In this document: positions 22,647 through 32,450 of the stretch, piece by piece | Layout of the letters: each line of letters opens with the position of its first letter | Numbering within the stretch: the first letter of the stretch is position 1 | NCBI GenBank assembly: GCA_019113745.1 | Contig: DXGV01000006.1 | Span: 1 to 64,000, forward strand | Length of the DNA stretch: 64,000 bases | Reading direction: 5' to 3' | Origin: Candidatus Blautia intestinavium | GTDB lineage: Bacteria; Bacillota; Clostridia; Lachnospirales; Lachnospiraceae | Notes under the pieces: generated by a model | Seen by the model: only the letters and a program-made list of their open reading frames with translations | What the model was told of the DNA's origin: nothing | The model's database searches: none | Position numbers and translations under genes: made by a program

Positions 22647-24233
22647 CTATGTATCTTCCGGCTCCACCATCACCACTTTGTCCTTCCGGTAAAAATTTTT
22701 TACGACCCAGTTGGTAAACGCATTCTCATCCGTTGTCACCGGCATGTGCATTAACGGCCCCTGCTCCGGATTGATCGGGCACAGATAGGCTTCCTTCACC
22801 GAATCATCCAACAGGATCTCCATCTGAGAGGCGATCTGATCCCGAAAGTCCTCCGCCTGGCCGCTGACCACATATTCGGCAGCCTGCCTGTCCACACAGG
22901 TCCGCATCCACTCCCTGTCAAACAGCAGAAACAGGACTGCGAGCAGAAGCCCGGGAAGAAGAATCCAAAGCCGGTATCCGCTTCCGAGAATACGCCCTCC
23001 CTCTTCTGCCTGCCCCTCTTTTTCCTGCCCCTTCTTCGCCTCCTTTTCGGCCGCAGGGCCTGCCTTTGCCTTTTTTCTTTTCAGCCGGGACAAAACCCAC
23101 CCTTCGCAGTAAAGGATCGAAAAAGCGGCAGCGGGCAGAAATACAAACCAGCGTACCGTTGCGGGTCCGAGGGAAATGCCGATGGAATCAAACCGTTCCG
23201 AATAAACCTCCGGCGCAAACATGGCGCTGAAGCAGCCAAACATGACAACAGCAAAAAGAAGGGGGAACGGGAAGGAAAATTTTTGTTTTTCCGTCGCCCT
23301 GTCCATGGATTCCAGACCGAAAAGAGCGATCACAAACAGCATCACAAAGGAAAAGGTTTTCTCCGAAGCATAGGAACCGATCGTCAGGATTCCCCTGCGC
23401 AGGGACTCCGCCACCGTATATGCCGCCAAAGATGCGCTGAATCCAAAATCTTCGCCGCCGCGCGCCGTATTTCCGGGCGACTTGCACTGAATGACAAAAC
23501 CGATCAGGCACACCAGAAAAGGAATGAGAAGGGCCATCACCCTTCCGCGCTTCCTGTTCCATCCCAGCACCAGTACAGCCGCAAAAACCAGAAAAAGAAG
23601 GAGACTGGTAAAATAGCTGCTTCCTCCCACAAAAAAGGCGCAGGCCGTCACCAGGATCAGCCTGCTTCTGCGTCCCGTCCGCAGATAGGCAGACATCCAG
23701 GCGATCCCCAGAAGCCCCGCCGCATGCGGCAGCATATAATGGACCGCCCCCACGTACCAGTACATGCCGATAGCCGTGCTGGGAATGAACTGATAAGCCG
23801 TCAGAAGGAGCAGGGCGGTATAGATGACGCAGTCCTCTCCCGGCAGCTTCATGACCTTCACGCAGATCTCATACAGAAACACCCCTGTCGCCGCGATCAC
23901 CGCTCCGGTCATGAGAAAGGGCACGATCCAGAAGGACCAGGGCACGAACACCTCCGGCATCAGAGAAAACAGGAACGTGGTCGCCCAGTCTCCATTCCAG
24001 GAATTGTAGTTATTGACAACCGTCTGCACCGCCGCCCGCAGCACCTCGATCAGGGAATGCGTATCCAGCCAGGCCGCATGCGTCAGGGCACTGTAGCCGT
24101 AGTCATCCCCGCTGGGTCTGGCATAAAACGCCAGATACCAGATCGGGAGCATACTGAAAAAAAAGACCGCTGCCGCTCCCCAGGCAAAGACTTTATTGTT
24201 CCAATTTTCGATCATTTTCTGCAATTGTCTCAT
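22647..24233 (-). CDS. DUF6056-like polytopic membrane protein, copy 2
   Basis: A 528-residue membrane protein with about twelve segments. The first external loop reads YARPSGDDYGYSALTHAAW with the Asp pair and then NNYNSWNGDWATTF, matching DUF6056-like proteins. A lysine- and glutamate-rich cytoplasmic stretch near residue 400 (RLKRKKAKAGPAAEKEAKK) separates two halves, and the C-terminus is soluble. It is the first gene of the 9.3-24.3 kb minus-strand block and has its own near-consensus promoter 60 bases upstream. Function is inferred as a membrane glycosyltransferase using a polyprenyl-phosphate sugar. Confidence 0.72.
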   Translation of the reverse strand: MRQLQKMIENWNNKVFAWGAAAVFFFSMLPIWYLAFYARPSGDDYGYSALTHAAWLDTHSLIEVLRAAVQTVVNNYNSWNGDWATTFLFSLMPEVFVPWSFWIVPFLMTGAVIAATGVFLYEICVKVMKLPGEDCVIYTALLLLTAYQFIPSTAIGMYWYVGAVHYMLPHAAGLLGIAWMSAYLRTGRRSRLILVTACAFFVGGSSYFTSLLLFLVFAAVLVLGWNRKRGRVMALLIPFLVCLIGFVIQCKSPGNTARGGEDFGFSASLAAYTVAESLRRGILTIGSYASEKTFSFVMLFVIALFGLESMDRATEKQKFSFPFPLLFAVVMFGCFSAMFAPEVYSERFDSIGISLGPATVRWFVFLPAAAFSILYCEGWVLSRLKRKKAKAGPAAEKEAKKGQEKEGQAEEGGRILGSGYRLWILLPGLLLAVLFLLFDREWMRTCVDRQAAEYVVSGQAEDFRDQIASQMEILLDDSVKEAYLCPINPEQGPLMHMPVTTDENAFTNWVVKNFYRKDKVVMVEPEDT

Positions 24234-24296
24234 AGCAGGCCCTCTCTGATCCCCTTTGGGTGCCTTCCGCTCATCATTTCTCTAAATATCGCGTCA

Positions 24297-24325
24297 ATCA
24301 TACCATTCTGAAAAATGGGCGTCAA
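24297..24325 (-). promoter_or_regulatory. Near-consensus promoter for the DUF6056 / GtrB block
   Basis: TTGACG (24320-24325), 17 bases, TATGAT (24297-24302) on the minus strand. The start site would be about 55 bases before the ATG at 24233. The promoter is next to the truncated relic on the opposite strand. Confidence 0.65.
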
Positions 24326-24425
24326 GTGCCTTACTTTCTACAGCTGCCTGACCCGCACCGCCGGAATGCGGTCCGCTCCTGTCGTTTCTGCCCGCCGAAC
24401 GGCCGGCGAACCGGCCCCTCCGCTT

Positions 24426-25417
24426 TCTCTTCACTGGCTGTTGCAGCGCTTTCCGCCTCCTTCTGGATGCCCATGCTGGAGCAGTTCCTGGCTCAGCCGC
24501 TCCGCCTTTCCGAACCCTGGACCTGGGTAGATGACAATGTGCTTCTTCTTTCCCGCCTGATCCATACAGAGGGCTTTGGCTGGACTCTGACCATTCTGGT
24601 CCTTCTGACCGGTTTCTTTTTGGTCGGCCCTTCCGTACCTGCCGGTTCTGTTCCATCAAAAGATCTGTATGCGGCATCTCGAAACCAGTTTCGTGTTTTC
24701 TACTGTTTCGGACTCGTACTGTATCTGCTCCCGGTATGCGGTAAATTCTGGCAGATTTTCCGCCCCTTTTTCAAGTTTCTCCAGTTTCCAAACCGCCTGC
24801 TGGTACCCGCTGCTGTCCTGATGGTCTTTTCCGTCGGTTTTCTTTTTTCCTCCGTTATTCCGTCAGAGCAGCGGAAAAGAGCTGTCTGTGCGCTTCTGCT
24901 TGCCGCCGCCTTTTATACCGGCATGAACTATATCGGCAGCAGCTTTGATATGACAGAAGATTTTGGCGGCCGAGTTCTCTATCAGGAAATTGCCGGTCTG
25001 GGCGCCGGGGAAGAATATCTGCCCCTCGAAACCACCCGGGACGACCTGACTACTCCCGATACTGCATTTTCCGAATCAGGAGAAGCAGTTGCCGGCACAC
25101 GCAGGAACGAAGTCTTTTTCTTTTCCGCCTCACCGGGATCCGACTATTACGATGTTCCTTTTGTCTGGTACAAGGGCTATCGGGCATACACGGAAAACGG
25201 AGATTCTCTCAAAGTTTCCAAAAATCCGGGAAACGGGCTGGTACGGGTCATGACGGATTCCCTTGAGCAGACTGCCGTAATCCGTGTTTTTTATGCCGGC
25301 ACTCCTCTTATCACCATATCCTGCATCATCAGCGCATGTTCCTTTCTGCTCCTGTTCGGATATGGAATCCGGTATTTCATAAAAGATAACCGGTATCCTC
25401 TTCGATGTACCAAATAA
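24426..25417 (+). pseudogene. 5'-truncated YfhO-like membrane protein relic
   Basis: From about 24426 the plus-strand frame reads like the C-terminal third of a YfhO-type or PTPS-related polytopic membrane protein: FWMPMLEQFLAQPL, then KFLQFPNRLLVPAAVLMVF, a soluble section (GAGEEYLPLETTRDDL, SDYYDVPFVWYKGYRAY) and a last helix. The same layout is seen in the intact gene at 35240-37540 (QYGDRFLSVAVLLLACVGGY, MLYYEGYTGRDI). The N-terminal ~400 residues are absent, no ribosome site precedes it, and it opposes all its neighbours. It looks like a remnant left by recombination. Confidence 0.7.
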
Positions 25418-25501
25418 ATAGAAACCGGTTCCCATAGCTCATGCGGAAGATATTCTCCAGGATACTCCGGAATTTCTTCCGCATTCAGAGCTGCGTCTAT
25501 G

Positions 25502-25528
25502 AAAAATGACCAGGCTGCCCCGGCAGCC
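25502..25528 (-). terminator. Terminator of the 25.5-44.3 kb operon
   Basis: GGCTGC-CGGG-GCAGCC (25513-25528) lies just after the epimerase stop codon and is followed on the minus strand by TGGTCATTTTTC. The T-run is 25502-25506. The position is exactly where the long leftward operon ends. Confidence 0.7.
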
Positions 25529-25540
25529 AATACCGGATCC

Positions 25541-26587
25541 TCAATGAATTTCTTCCTCTGTGCGCCTCTTTCTCCAGTCCTGATACCATTCGGCAAACCG
25601 CGCCAGCCCTTCTTCAATCCCGGTGGACGGTCGGTAGTCAAAATCTGCGGTCAGTTCATCCACGTCCGCGTAGGTCTGATATACATCGCCCGGCTGCATG
25701 GGATAATATTCCTTCAGCGCCTTTTTCCCCAGCACCTTCTCAAGCGTCTCGATGAAATCCATCAGTTTAACGGGTTTATTGTTTCCAATATTATAAACCT
25801 TATACTGATCCCCCTCTTCATTTGGAACAGGAGGATTATTCAGCATCCGGACAATGCCTTCCACAATATCGTCTACATAAGTGAAGTCCCGGTACAGGTC
25901 ACCATGATTGAAGATCCTGATCGGTTCTCCCTTCATGATTTTTTCGCTGAAGCCGAAATAGGCCATATCCGGTCTGCCGCAGGGGCCGTATACCGTGAAG
26001 AAGCGCAGACCGGTAGACGGGATCTGATATAAATGGCAGTACGTATAAGCCATCAGTTCATTGCTCTTTTTGGTAGCCGCATACAGGCTGATCGGTCTGT
26101 CTACCGGATCCGTGACCGAAAACGGCGTTTTTTTCTGGTTCCCATATACAGAAGAGGAAGAGGCAAACAGCAGATGTTCCACCGGCCTTCTTCCTTCCTG
26201 CCGGGAATGCCTGCAGGCTTCCAGAATATTATAAAACCCGATAATATTGCTTTCGATATAAGCATCCGGGTTTTCAATAGAATATCTTACCCCTGCCTGA
26301 GCCGCAAGATTTACCACAATATCCGGCTGATATTCTGAAAAGACTCTTTCTACTTCTTTCTTTTCCGAAATGTCCAGCTTTTCAAATTTAAACTTCTCGA
26401 ATTTTATCAATCCTGAAATCCGAAGCTCCTTCAGCCGGACATCATAATAATCATTCAGGTTGTCCACACCCAGGACGGTAAATCCGTCCTTCAGAAGACG
26501 TTCCGCCAGATGACCGCCAATGAAGCCGGCTGCTCCGGTGATCAGAACCTTTTTGGTACAGTCAGGTTTTCTGTAATCTGCTCGCAT
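25541..26587 (-). CDS. UDP-glucuronate 4-epimerase-like SDR
   Basis: A 348-residue extended short-chain dehydrogenase. The NAD-binding motif is GAAGFIGGHLAERL and the catalytic triad is Ser in FASSSSVYG with Tyr and Lys in YAATKKSNELMA. NDYYDVRLKELR and AAQAGVRYSIENPDAYIESN are typical of UDP-glucuronate 4-epimerases (CapI/GAE group), which convert UDP-GlcA to UDP-GalA. The ATG at 26587 follows AAGGAGATTGAT; the open frame upstream overlaps the GT2 gene without a ribosome site. It is the last gene of the operon. UDP-GlcA could come from the dehydrogenase at 61978-63207. Confidence 0.88.
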   Translation of the reverse strand: MRADYRKPDCTKKVLITGAAGFIGGHLAERLLKDGFTVLGVDNLNDYYDVRLKELRISGLIKFEKFKFEKLDISEKKEVERVFSEYQPDIVVNLAAQAGVRYSIENPDAYIESNIIGFYNILEACRHSRQEGRRPVEHLLFASSSSVYGNQKKTPFSVTDPVDRPISLYAATKKSNELMAYTYCHLYQIPSTGLRFFTVYGPCGRPDMAYFGFSEKIMKGEPIRIFNHGDLYRDFTYVDDIVEGIVRMLNNPPVPNEEGDQYKVYNIGNNKPVKLMDFIETLEKVLGKKALKEYYPMQPGDVYQTYADVDELTADFDYRPSTGIEEGLARFAEWYQDWRKRRTEEEIH

Positions 26588-26618
26588 ATCAATCTCCTTT
26601 TCTCTGCTATTATCGCTT

Positions 26619-27515
26619 TCATGAACCATCACCGTATTTGTGCTTCCAGATCCGGTATAAAACCATTCCCGGCCCCCATCCGGCGGCATACCACAGCTTT
26701 TGCTTCAGTCCGCCCGCCAGATTCTTCTCCGGCTCATGGGCGAAATGCCCGTAGATCACATACAGCAGGCACATCTTGCATTTCGTCTTCCCGTTTACCG
26801 CCTCGTCGTTCAGATACACCCTGGCACGTTCTGTCATGGCCTTCGGAGAGCGGATCTTCATCCGTTTTCCTGAACGGGTCAGTCCTCCTTCCAGATAATC
26901 CGAAATATAAATGCACTGATTGATATGGACCATCCTGTAGGGCCCGGACATCTGTACCCAGATCAGGTCCTCCGGCACAAACTTCTCACCCTCGTACACC
27001 GGAAAAGGGTACCGCTTCAGAATATCGGTAAAAAAGACCTCCGCCTTATCTCCGGCAATACCGGCATTGATACGGGCATTCACATAGGTATCGATCTTCT
27101 CATCCACCGGATAAAACGAGTCATTGACCCTTCCATCCGGATAAAAGCGCAGAAAGCTGTAGCCGCAGAGGCCTTCCGTATTCCGGTACTTTTCATGATA
27201 TTTTAAAAGAATCTCCATCGCATTTTCCGGCAGCCAGTCGTCGCTGTCCACGATGAATGTCAGCTCCGTTTCAATCAGGCCGATCCCTTCATTCAGAGCC
27301 GTATGCTTTCCGCCGTTTTCCTTATAAAAATAGTGCACAGGAAAATCCGCTTCCTTCTCCCATTTCCTGATCTGTTCTCCGGTTCCGTCAGAGCTTCCGT
27401 CGTCCGCCACCAGCCAGCGGAAGCATTTCTCTGTCTGCGACAACAGGCTTGCATACAGCTTCTTCAGATTCTCTTTTCGATTATAAGTCGGTGTCAATAT
27501 GGTGACCACGTACAT
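26619..27515 (-). CDS. GT2 family glycosyltransferase
   Basis: A 298-residue GT-A transferase: LTPTYNRKENLKKLYASL at the N-terminus, VADDGSSDGTGEQI, NGGKHTALNEGI and the metal-binding IVDSDDWLPENA. There are no membrane helices. The ATG follows CAGGAGAAAAAAG. It overlaps the end of the upstream GT4 gene by 35 bases and so is translationally coupled. It likely adds one sugar to the lipid-linked glycan; donor and linkage are unknown. Confidence 0.88.
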   Translation of the reverse strand: MYVVTILTPTYNRKENLKKLYASLLSQTEKCFRWLVADDGSSDGTGEQIRKWEKEADFPVHYFYKENGGKHTALNEGIGLIETELTFIVDSDDWLPENAMEILLKYHEKYRNTEGLCGYSFLRFYPDGRVNDSFYPVDEKIDTYVNARINAGIAGDKAEVFFTDILKRYPFPVYEGEKFVPEDLIWVQMSGPYRMVHINQCIYISDYLEGGLTRSGKRMKIRSPKAMTERARVYLNDEAVNGKTKCKMCLLYVIYGHFAHEPEKNLAGGLKQKLWYAAGWGPGMVLYRIWKHKYGDGS

Positions 27516-28584
27516 CTTTTTTCTCCTGGTTTTCTATGCCCTTTGCCGCCCGCAGCATCTGATCCGCGATCACCTCTATGGGAAACTGTTCCCGGATCTT
27601 ACTCCCGTTTTCCGAAACGGACCGGGCAAATCCGGGATCTTCGGCCAGCCTTTGCATGGCAGCTGTCATCGCTTTCTGATCTCCAACCGGAACCAGAAGC
27701 CCGTTTTTCCCATTCTGGATATACTCCGCACATCCTCCGATGGGGCAATCCGTAGCAATCACGGGAATTCCCATAGCCATCGCTTCCAGCATGGAATTGG
27801 AAATGCCTTCAAAATCAGAGGAAAGCACATACATGCCCGCATCTGCGATCCGTTTCCGGACATCCGGGCAGAAGCCGTGCCACAGCACCTTTTCTTCGAT
27901 TCCCAGCTCAGCCGCAGTCCGCTTCAGCGTATCCTCCAGTTCTCCCTTGCCAAACATCTCAAGGACATAATCCGGATATTCCTTCTGAAAATCGGCAAAA
28001 GCGCGCAGCAGAAGTTCGGGATTTTTCTGCCGGTGCAGTCGTCCCACAAAGACGACCGACCTCCTGCGCTTCCCCTGAAATGGTTCCGGCACAGACGGAT
28101 CCACCGGATTCGGGATCACCATCATCTTCTTCCGAAGCTTTTCCGGAAAATATCTCATGCACTCTCCCGTCTGCACAGCGATCGCGGCGGCTCTTCCATA
28201 AGCCCAGTCACGCAGAGGCCCCTGAAGCCCCTGTCTGGGATCATTCCGTTCAGACACAAACATTCGGATCCCCAGCCCCAGCGCAGCCAACGCTCCGAAA
28301 ACGGTTCCCATCACACTGAAGGAATAGATCAGACAGTCCCTGTTTTTCTTCAAATACCTCCGCATGCGTGCCAGGCGCCTGATCTGAACCAGCGGTCTGC
28401 CATGCGACTGTTCAGAAACGCAGAAAAGCTCTGTGCCGTCCGCCAGACGATAAGCGCATTCATCCCCTGCAAACATCATAACGGCAGCTTCCATTCCCCG
28501 TTTTCGGTATTCATTGACCAGAAGAGAAATCACTCTTTCCGTCCCTCCTCCGGTCATATTTGGTATGATAAATACAATTTTCAC
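27481..28584 (-). CDS. GT4 family glycosyltransferase
   Basis: A 367-residue GT-B retaining transferase. The N-terminal domain begins KIVFIIPNMTGGGTERVIS; the C-terminal domain has VVFVGRLHRQKNPELLLRAF and the nucleotide-sugar site SSDFEGISNSMLEAMAMGIPVIATD (EX7E type). The start codon is GTG and overlaps the stop of the upstream GT4 gene (GTGA). It is one of two tandem GT4 enzymes and probably acts in consecutive or alternative sugar additions on the cytoplasmic face. Confidence 0.9.
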   Translation of the reverse strand: MKIVFIIPNMTGGGTERVISLLVNEYRKRGMEAAVMMFAGDECAYRLADGTELFCVSEQSHGRPLVQIRRLARMRRYLKKNRDCLIYSFSVMGTVFGALAALGLGIRMFVSERNDPRQGLQGPLRDWAYGRAAAIAVQTGECMRYFPEKLRKKMMVIPNPVDPSVPEPFQGKRRRSVVFVGRLHRQKNPELLLRAFADFQKEYPDYVLEMFGKGELEDTLKRTAAELGIEEKVLWHGFCPDVRKRIADAGMYVLSSDFEGISNSMLEAMAMGIPVIATDCPIGGCAEYIQNGKNGLLVPVGDQKAMTAAMQRLAEDPGFARSVSENGSKIREQFPIEVIADQMLRAAKGIENQEKKDVRGHHIDTDL

Positions 28585-29744
28585 TTTTTTTCCTTTATTT
28601 CTGTTTCTTCTTTCATTTTTCTAAGAATTTCCAGAATCGTTTCCTTATACAAGGAAAACTGATGATTTTTCAACACCAGTTCGTAGCTCTTCGCCCCCAT
28701 ATTCTGAACATTTTCAGGTTTTTCGATAATTTTCTCAATTTTCCGGTACAGATCTTCCGCATCCTGATCTCTGAAAATATACCCGTTTCTTCCGTTTTCG
28801 ATATAATCTGCCGTCCCATTGTCATCACCGGATATTACGGGCAGAGAAAAGGCCATCGCCTCCAGATGGGATACTGCCGCCGGCTCATCCGAGCTCGGAA
28901 GCACAAAGACATCTGACCTTCTGTACCGTTCAAAGACCTCTTTCCTGGACAGATTCTTTCTCAGCTCCACCAGGTTCCGGAGTCCTTCCTTTTCCACATA
29001 CCGGTTCAGTTCTTCATAATACGCCTCCTGAAAAGAATTGGAAACCTCTCCGGCAATCACCAGATGAACCGGATACTTTTCCGAAAGACGCGCCGCCGTC
29101 CGGATCATCAGCATATGATTCTTTCTCTTCTGATACTTTCCGATGCAGAACAGATTGATCCGCCCGTCCTGAAACCAGGTCTTCTCCTCCGGGCTCAGCT
29201 GCGGTTTCATCAGAAACGGGATAAAATATACCTTTTCCGGTTTTTCCTTTTGCAGAAGAAATCTTTTGGACCTGCGTACCGGAGTAATGCTGTATTGCGG
29301 AAGCAGCGCATAAAGGACACGGTAGACAAAAGATTCTTTTCTTTTTTCATAAAGAGGACTCTGATAATACAGAATTACCGGCCAGTTCTTCAGCCTGCAC
29401 AGGAACGTTACCACGATCGAATAAACGGAGCGTTCCCTGGTAATCACCACATCCGGCCGAAACTGTTTCATTTTTTTATACAGCTTCCGGACAGGCGGAA
29501 AACCGCATTTCAGTTTCATATCCGCCGCATATTCGCTCTTTTTCCCGGCCAGGCGCAGATAAACCGCCTGCAGCAAAAGGAAAAGCCGGGAATAGCCGAT
29601 GATTTCCGGACGTACCACGGAATAATCCTCCGTTCTTCCCGCATAATGTGCCAGAAAGCAGACCTCATCTCCTGCGCTTTTCCACCCCTCCATCACCGCC
29701 GTCTGATTGGTATGATAACGGGGCGCCACGTACAAAACTCTCAT
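28581..29744 (-). CDS. GT4 family glycosyltransferase
   Basis: A 387-residue GT-B enzyme: MRVLYVAPRYHTNQTAVMEG at the N-terminus, INLFCIGKYQKRKNHMLMI in the linker to the C-terminal domain, and SSDEPAAVSHLEAMAFSLPV at the donor-binding site. GGAGG lies five bases before the ATG at 29744, which makes this start better than the upstream one. It lies 57 bases after the ABC flippase gene and is coupled to the next GT4 gene. Acceptor and donor cannot be assigned. Confidence 0.88.
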   Translation of the reverse strand: MRVLYVAPRYHTNQTAVMEGWKSAGDEVCFLAHYAGRTEDYSVVRPEIIGYSRLFLLLQAVYLRLAGKKSEYAADMKLKCGFPPVRKLYKKMKQFRPDVVITRERSVYSIVVTFLCRLKNWPVILYYQSPLYEKRKESFVYRVLYALLPQYSITPVRRSKRFLLQKEKPEKVYFIPFLMKPQLSPEEKTWFQDGRINLFCIGKYQKRKNHMLMIRTAARLSEKYPVHLVIAGEVSNSFQEAYYEELNRYVEKEGLRNLVELRKNLSRKEVFERYRRSDVFVLPSSDEPAAVSHLEAMAFSLPVISGDDNGTADYIENGRNGYIFRDQDAEDLYRKIEKIIEKPENVQNMGAKSYELVLKNHQFSLYKETILEILRKMKEETEIKEKK

Positions 29745-29800
29745 GCTCTCCTCCATTCCGAAGCGTTCCTGTTCTGAAAAACGCCTCGGAATCAATCCCC

Positions 29801-31543
29801 TTATTCTCCCAGAACGTCCTTCTTCTCTCTGCGGACTGCCTTTCCGTCCGCCACCTCATAAATCACGTCCACATTCCGGATCGTCGTGAGACGATGCGCG
29901 ATGATGATCATGGTCTTCAGCCCCTTCAGGCTGTCGATCGCCTCCATGACTGAGGTTTCCGTCTCATTATCCAGCGCGGATGTGGCCTCGTCCAGAATCA
30001 GGATCTCCGGATCATGGTACAGCGCACGCGCGATTCCAATCCGCTGCCGCTGGCCGCCGGAGAGGCGGACGCCGCGGTCTCCCACCACCGTATCCAGTCC
30101 GTTCGGAAGGCTGTCCACAAAATCGAAAAGCTGCGCCTTATGCAGCGCATTCTGAACCGCTTCTTCATCAATCCGGTCCTCCGGAATGCCGAACGCGATA
30201 TTATTCCGGATCGTATCGTCAGACAGATAAATCGTCTGTGGAATATAGCCGATCTCCTTCTGCCAGAGACTGATATTTTTTTCTATATCCATGCCGTCCG
30301 CCGTGATCTTTCCCATCTGCGGCACCAGGAGTCCCAGGATAATATCAACCATGGTTGTTTTTCCAGCTCCCGACGCGCCCACAAAGGCGACCGAGCTTCC
30401 CTTTTCAATCTGAAAGCTGGCCCCTTCAATCACATTTTCTTCCGCATCCGGATAGTGATAGCTTACATTTTTTATCTTAAGCGTACTCTGGAATTTCCAG
30501 CTTTCCAGCTCGTTCTGCCGTCTGGGCGGCAGCTCCTCCACCTCCTTCAGATCATGATAGATCAGATCCAGAGACGGAGCGGAGTAAAGCGTCGCAGACA
30601 TATGCTCATTGATCTTTCCCACAGAAGGCAGCAGCCGAAATGCCGCCACGGCAAAAACAGCCAGCTGAGGAATAAAGGTTTCCATATCGTTCTGTCCCCA
30701 GAACAGCTTGAAGATCACGGCCAGGATCAGTCCTGTCATACAGACCGTTTCGATGACATATTTGGGCAGCACGCCGATCAGGCGGTTGATCCTCAGTCCC
30801 CTGACATATTTTGCAAAATAGGCATCGTAGCGCTCGATAAAATAATCCTCCCGATTCAGCACCTTGATCTCCTTGATGCCGCCGATCGCCTGATTCATCC
30901 ATTTATAAATATTGCCTTTGTATGCCTGGCTCTGCCGTCCGATGGCGCTGGAATATCTCTTGGAAATATACATGAACACAGCAAGGCAGATGATCAGCAG
31001 TCCGATGACGATCACCGTGATGGAACGGCTGACCATAAACAGATAGCAGCCGATCGCAATACAGACCACAACCTCTGCCATGGCCTCCATGGCATGAATG
31101 ATGCCCTTGGCAAACAGATCCGTATCCTCCTGCATGCTCCGCTGAAGGACCGCCACATTTTTGTTCAGATGAAAGGTATAGGGCTCACTCATATAAGCGG
31201 AAAGCAGCTTCGTGGAGATCCGGCGCTGAATATTATAGGAAAATTTGTAAATGGCATTCTTTTCCAGCGCTATAAAAACATTTTTAAAAATATAAATAAA
31301 AATGATGCAGCCGGCAATCGATGCCAGAAAGGCCTCCCGGGAGCCGAAGCCGCAAAATGCATAAAGAAGGCTCAAAGGCTGACTGTTCTGAATCGCATTT
31401 TCATCCATGATGATCTCGATAAAGGGCATGAAGATCGTAACCCCCATCAGCTCCAGAAAGCTTCCGATAATAATGATGACAAGAAGAACAGCCAGTCTCC
31501 TCTTTTCCCTGCCGCTAAAAATGAATCCCAATTTATTTATCAT
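29801..31543 (-). CDS. ABC exporter half-transporter, PglK/MsbA-like flippase
   Basis: A 580-residue fusion of a six-helix membrane domain (residues ~1-320) and an ATPase domain (~345-575). The ATPase has Walker A GASGAGKTT, signature LSGGQRQR, Walker B ILILDEATSALD and the H-loop AHRLTTI. Full-length exporters of this size in glycan loci resemble PglK, which flips lipid-linked oligosaccharides across the membrane. In this operon it is the only candidate translocase, so it may take the place of Wzx. It would work as a homodimer. Confidence 0.88.
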   Translation of the reverse strand: MINKLGFIFSGREKRRLAVLLVIIIIGSFLELMGVTIFMPFIEIIMDENAIQNSQPLSLLYAFCGFGSREAFLASIAGCIIFIYIFKNVFIALEKNAIYKFSYNIQRRISTKLLSAYMSEPYTFHLNKNVAVLQRSMQEDTDLFAKGIIHAMEAMAEVVVCIAIGCYLFMVSRSITVIVIGLLIICLAVFMYISKRYSSAIGRQSQAYKGNIYKWMNQAIGGIKEIKVLNREDYFIERYDAYFAKYVRGLRINRLIGVLPKYVIETVCMTGLILAVIFKLFWGQNDMETFIPQLAVFAVAAFRLLPSVGKINEHMSATLYSAPSLDLIYHDLKEVEELPPRRQNELESWKFQSTLKIKNVSYHYPDAEENVIEGASFQIEKGSSVAFVGASGAGKTTMVDIILGLLVPQMGKITADGMDIEKNISLWQKEIGYIPQTIYLSDDTIRNNIAFGIPEDRIDEEAVQNALHKAQLFDFVDSLPNGLDTVVGDRGVRLSGGQRQRIGIARALYHDPEILILDEATSALDNETETSVMEAIDSLKGLKTMIIIAHRLTTIRNVDVIYEVADGKAVRREKKDVLGE

Positions 31544-31574
31544 CCGTTCTGTTTCCTTCCTTGTTTGAAACGTC

Positions 31575-32450
31575 TTATTCTATATAGCAGACGATCTGCG
31601 ACAGATACTCCCCATATCCCGCCTTTTCATTTGCTTCTCTGCCTACAACGCTGTGTTTGGGAATCGGCTCCTTTGTCGTCGCTTTTCGCAAAAACCACTC
31701 ATACTCCATATCCAGATTCCCAATATCAATGACGCGGTAGCCCTTCAGGAACAGTTCTTCCACCAACGCCTTTGCCGTCACTCCCAGAGCGAAAAGAAAC
31801 AGCCTGTCCCGGTCAAATTTCAGACATTCTTCCAGAATCCTGTCTCTGACAGCGTATGCATTTCTTGGCGGGCAGACAATCCGCTGCACGCAGGCAGCTT
31901 CGGAAAACAGGTCATTTCCTACGCCGTTATGCGCGGTGCTCCCCTCCACCAGCACCAGCCTTTTATCCCGAAAGACCTGCCTGAATTTTTCAAACCATTT
32001 CCCGCTTTCCGACTGATCCGCCAACGTCAGATAGCATCTGGATACGGAAGTATTATAATAATATTTTTGTGGATTACAGTATCGATAATATACCCTGCGG
32101 AAAAACAGCAAATGATCCTTCCAGAAGGCTCTTGAGGACGGTATATACATTTCCAGGCTGTCAAAAATATCCGGAAGGGTTACCATCAGTCCCGCATGTT
32201 CATACTGTATAATCCGCTTCAGCCCTGCTGATATTTCCGGAGATGCCGCCTGAAAATAGATATTTTTCCCGCTCAGGACTACAATTTCCCCATCCCCAAA
32301 TCTTACCATACTCTTATCCGTTGCCAGCAGCTCATCCAATGTTTCATCTACAGAATGCACCCGGATTTTTACGGGCAGGCAGTTATGATATATCTGATAA
32401 ACGACGGATGCAAGCACTTTTTTTACAGACTGTTTGATCTGCACAATCAT
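31575..32450 (-). CDS. GT-D fold glycosyltransferase (DUF1792 / SP_1767-like)
   Basis: A 291-residue protein with MVRFGDGEIVVLSG near residue 50, the DGE metal-binding signature of the GT-D fold first described for streptococcal DUF1792 proteins. Further conserved blocks are SRCYLTLAD, LVLVEGSTAHNGVGNDLF and FALGVTAKALVEEL. The family transfers glucose to serine-rich repeat glycoproteins in streptococci, but many members lie in capsule loci. Its start overlaps the radical SAM stop codon (ATGA), so the two are co-translated. Confidence 0.82.
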   Translation of the reverse strand: MIVQIKQSVKKVLASVVYQIYHNCLPVKIRVHSVDETLDELLATDKSMVRFGDGEIVVLSGKNIYFQAASPEISAGLKRIIQYEHAGLMVTLPDIFDSLEMYIPSSRAFWKDHLLFFRRVYYRYCNPQKYYYNTSVSRCYLTLADQSESGKWFEKFRQVFRDKRLVLVEGSTAHNGVGNDLFSEAACVQRIVCPPRNAYAVRDRILEECLKFDRDRLFLFALGVTAKALVEELFLKGYRVIDIGNLDMEYEWFLRKATTKEPIPKHSVVGREANEKAGYGEYLSQIVCYIE

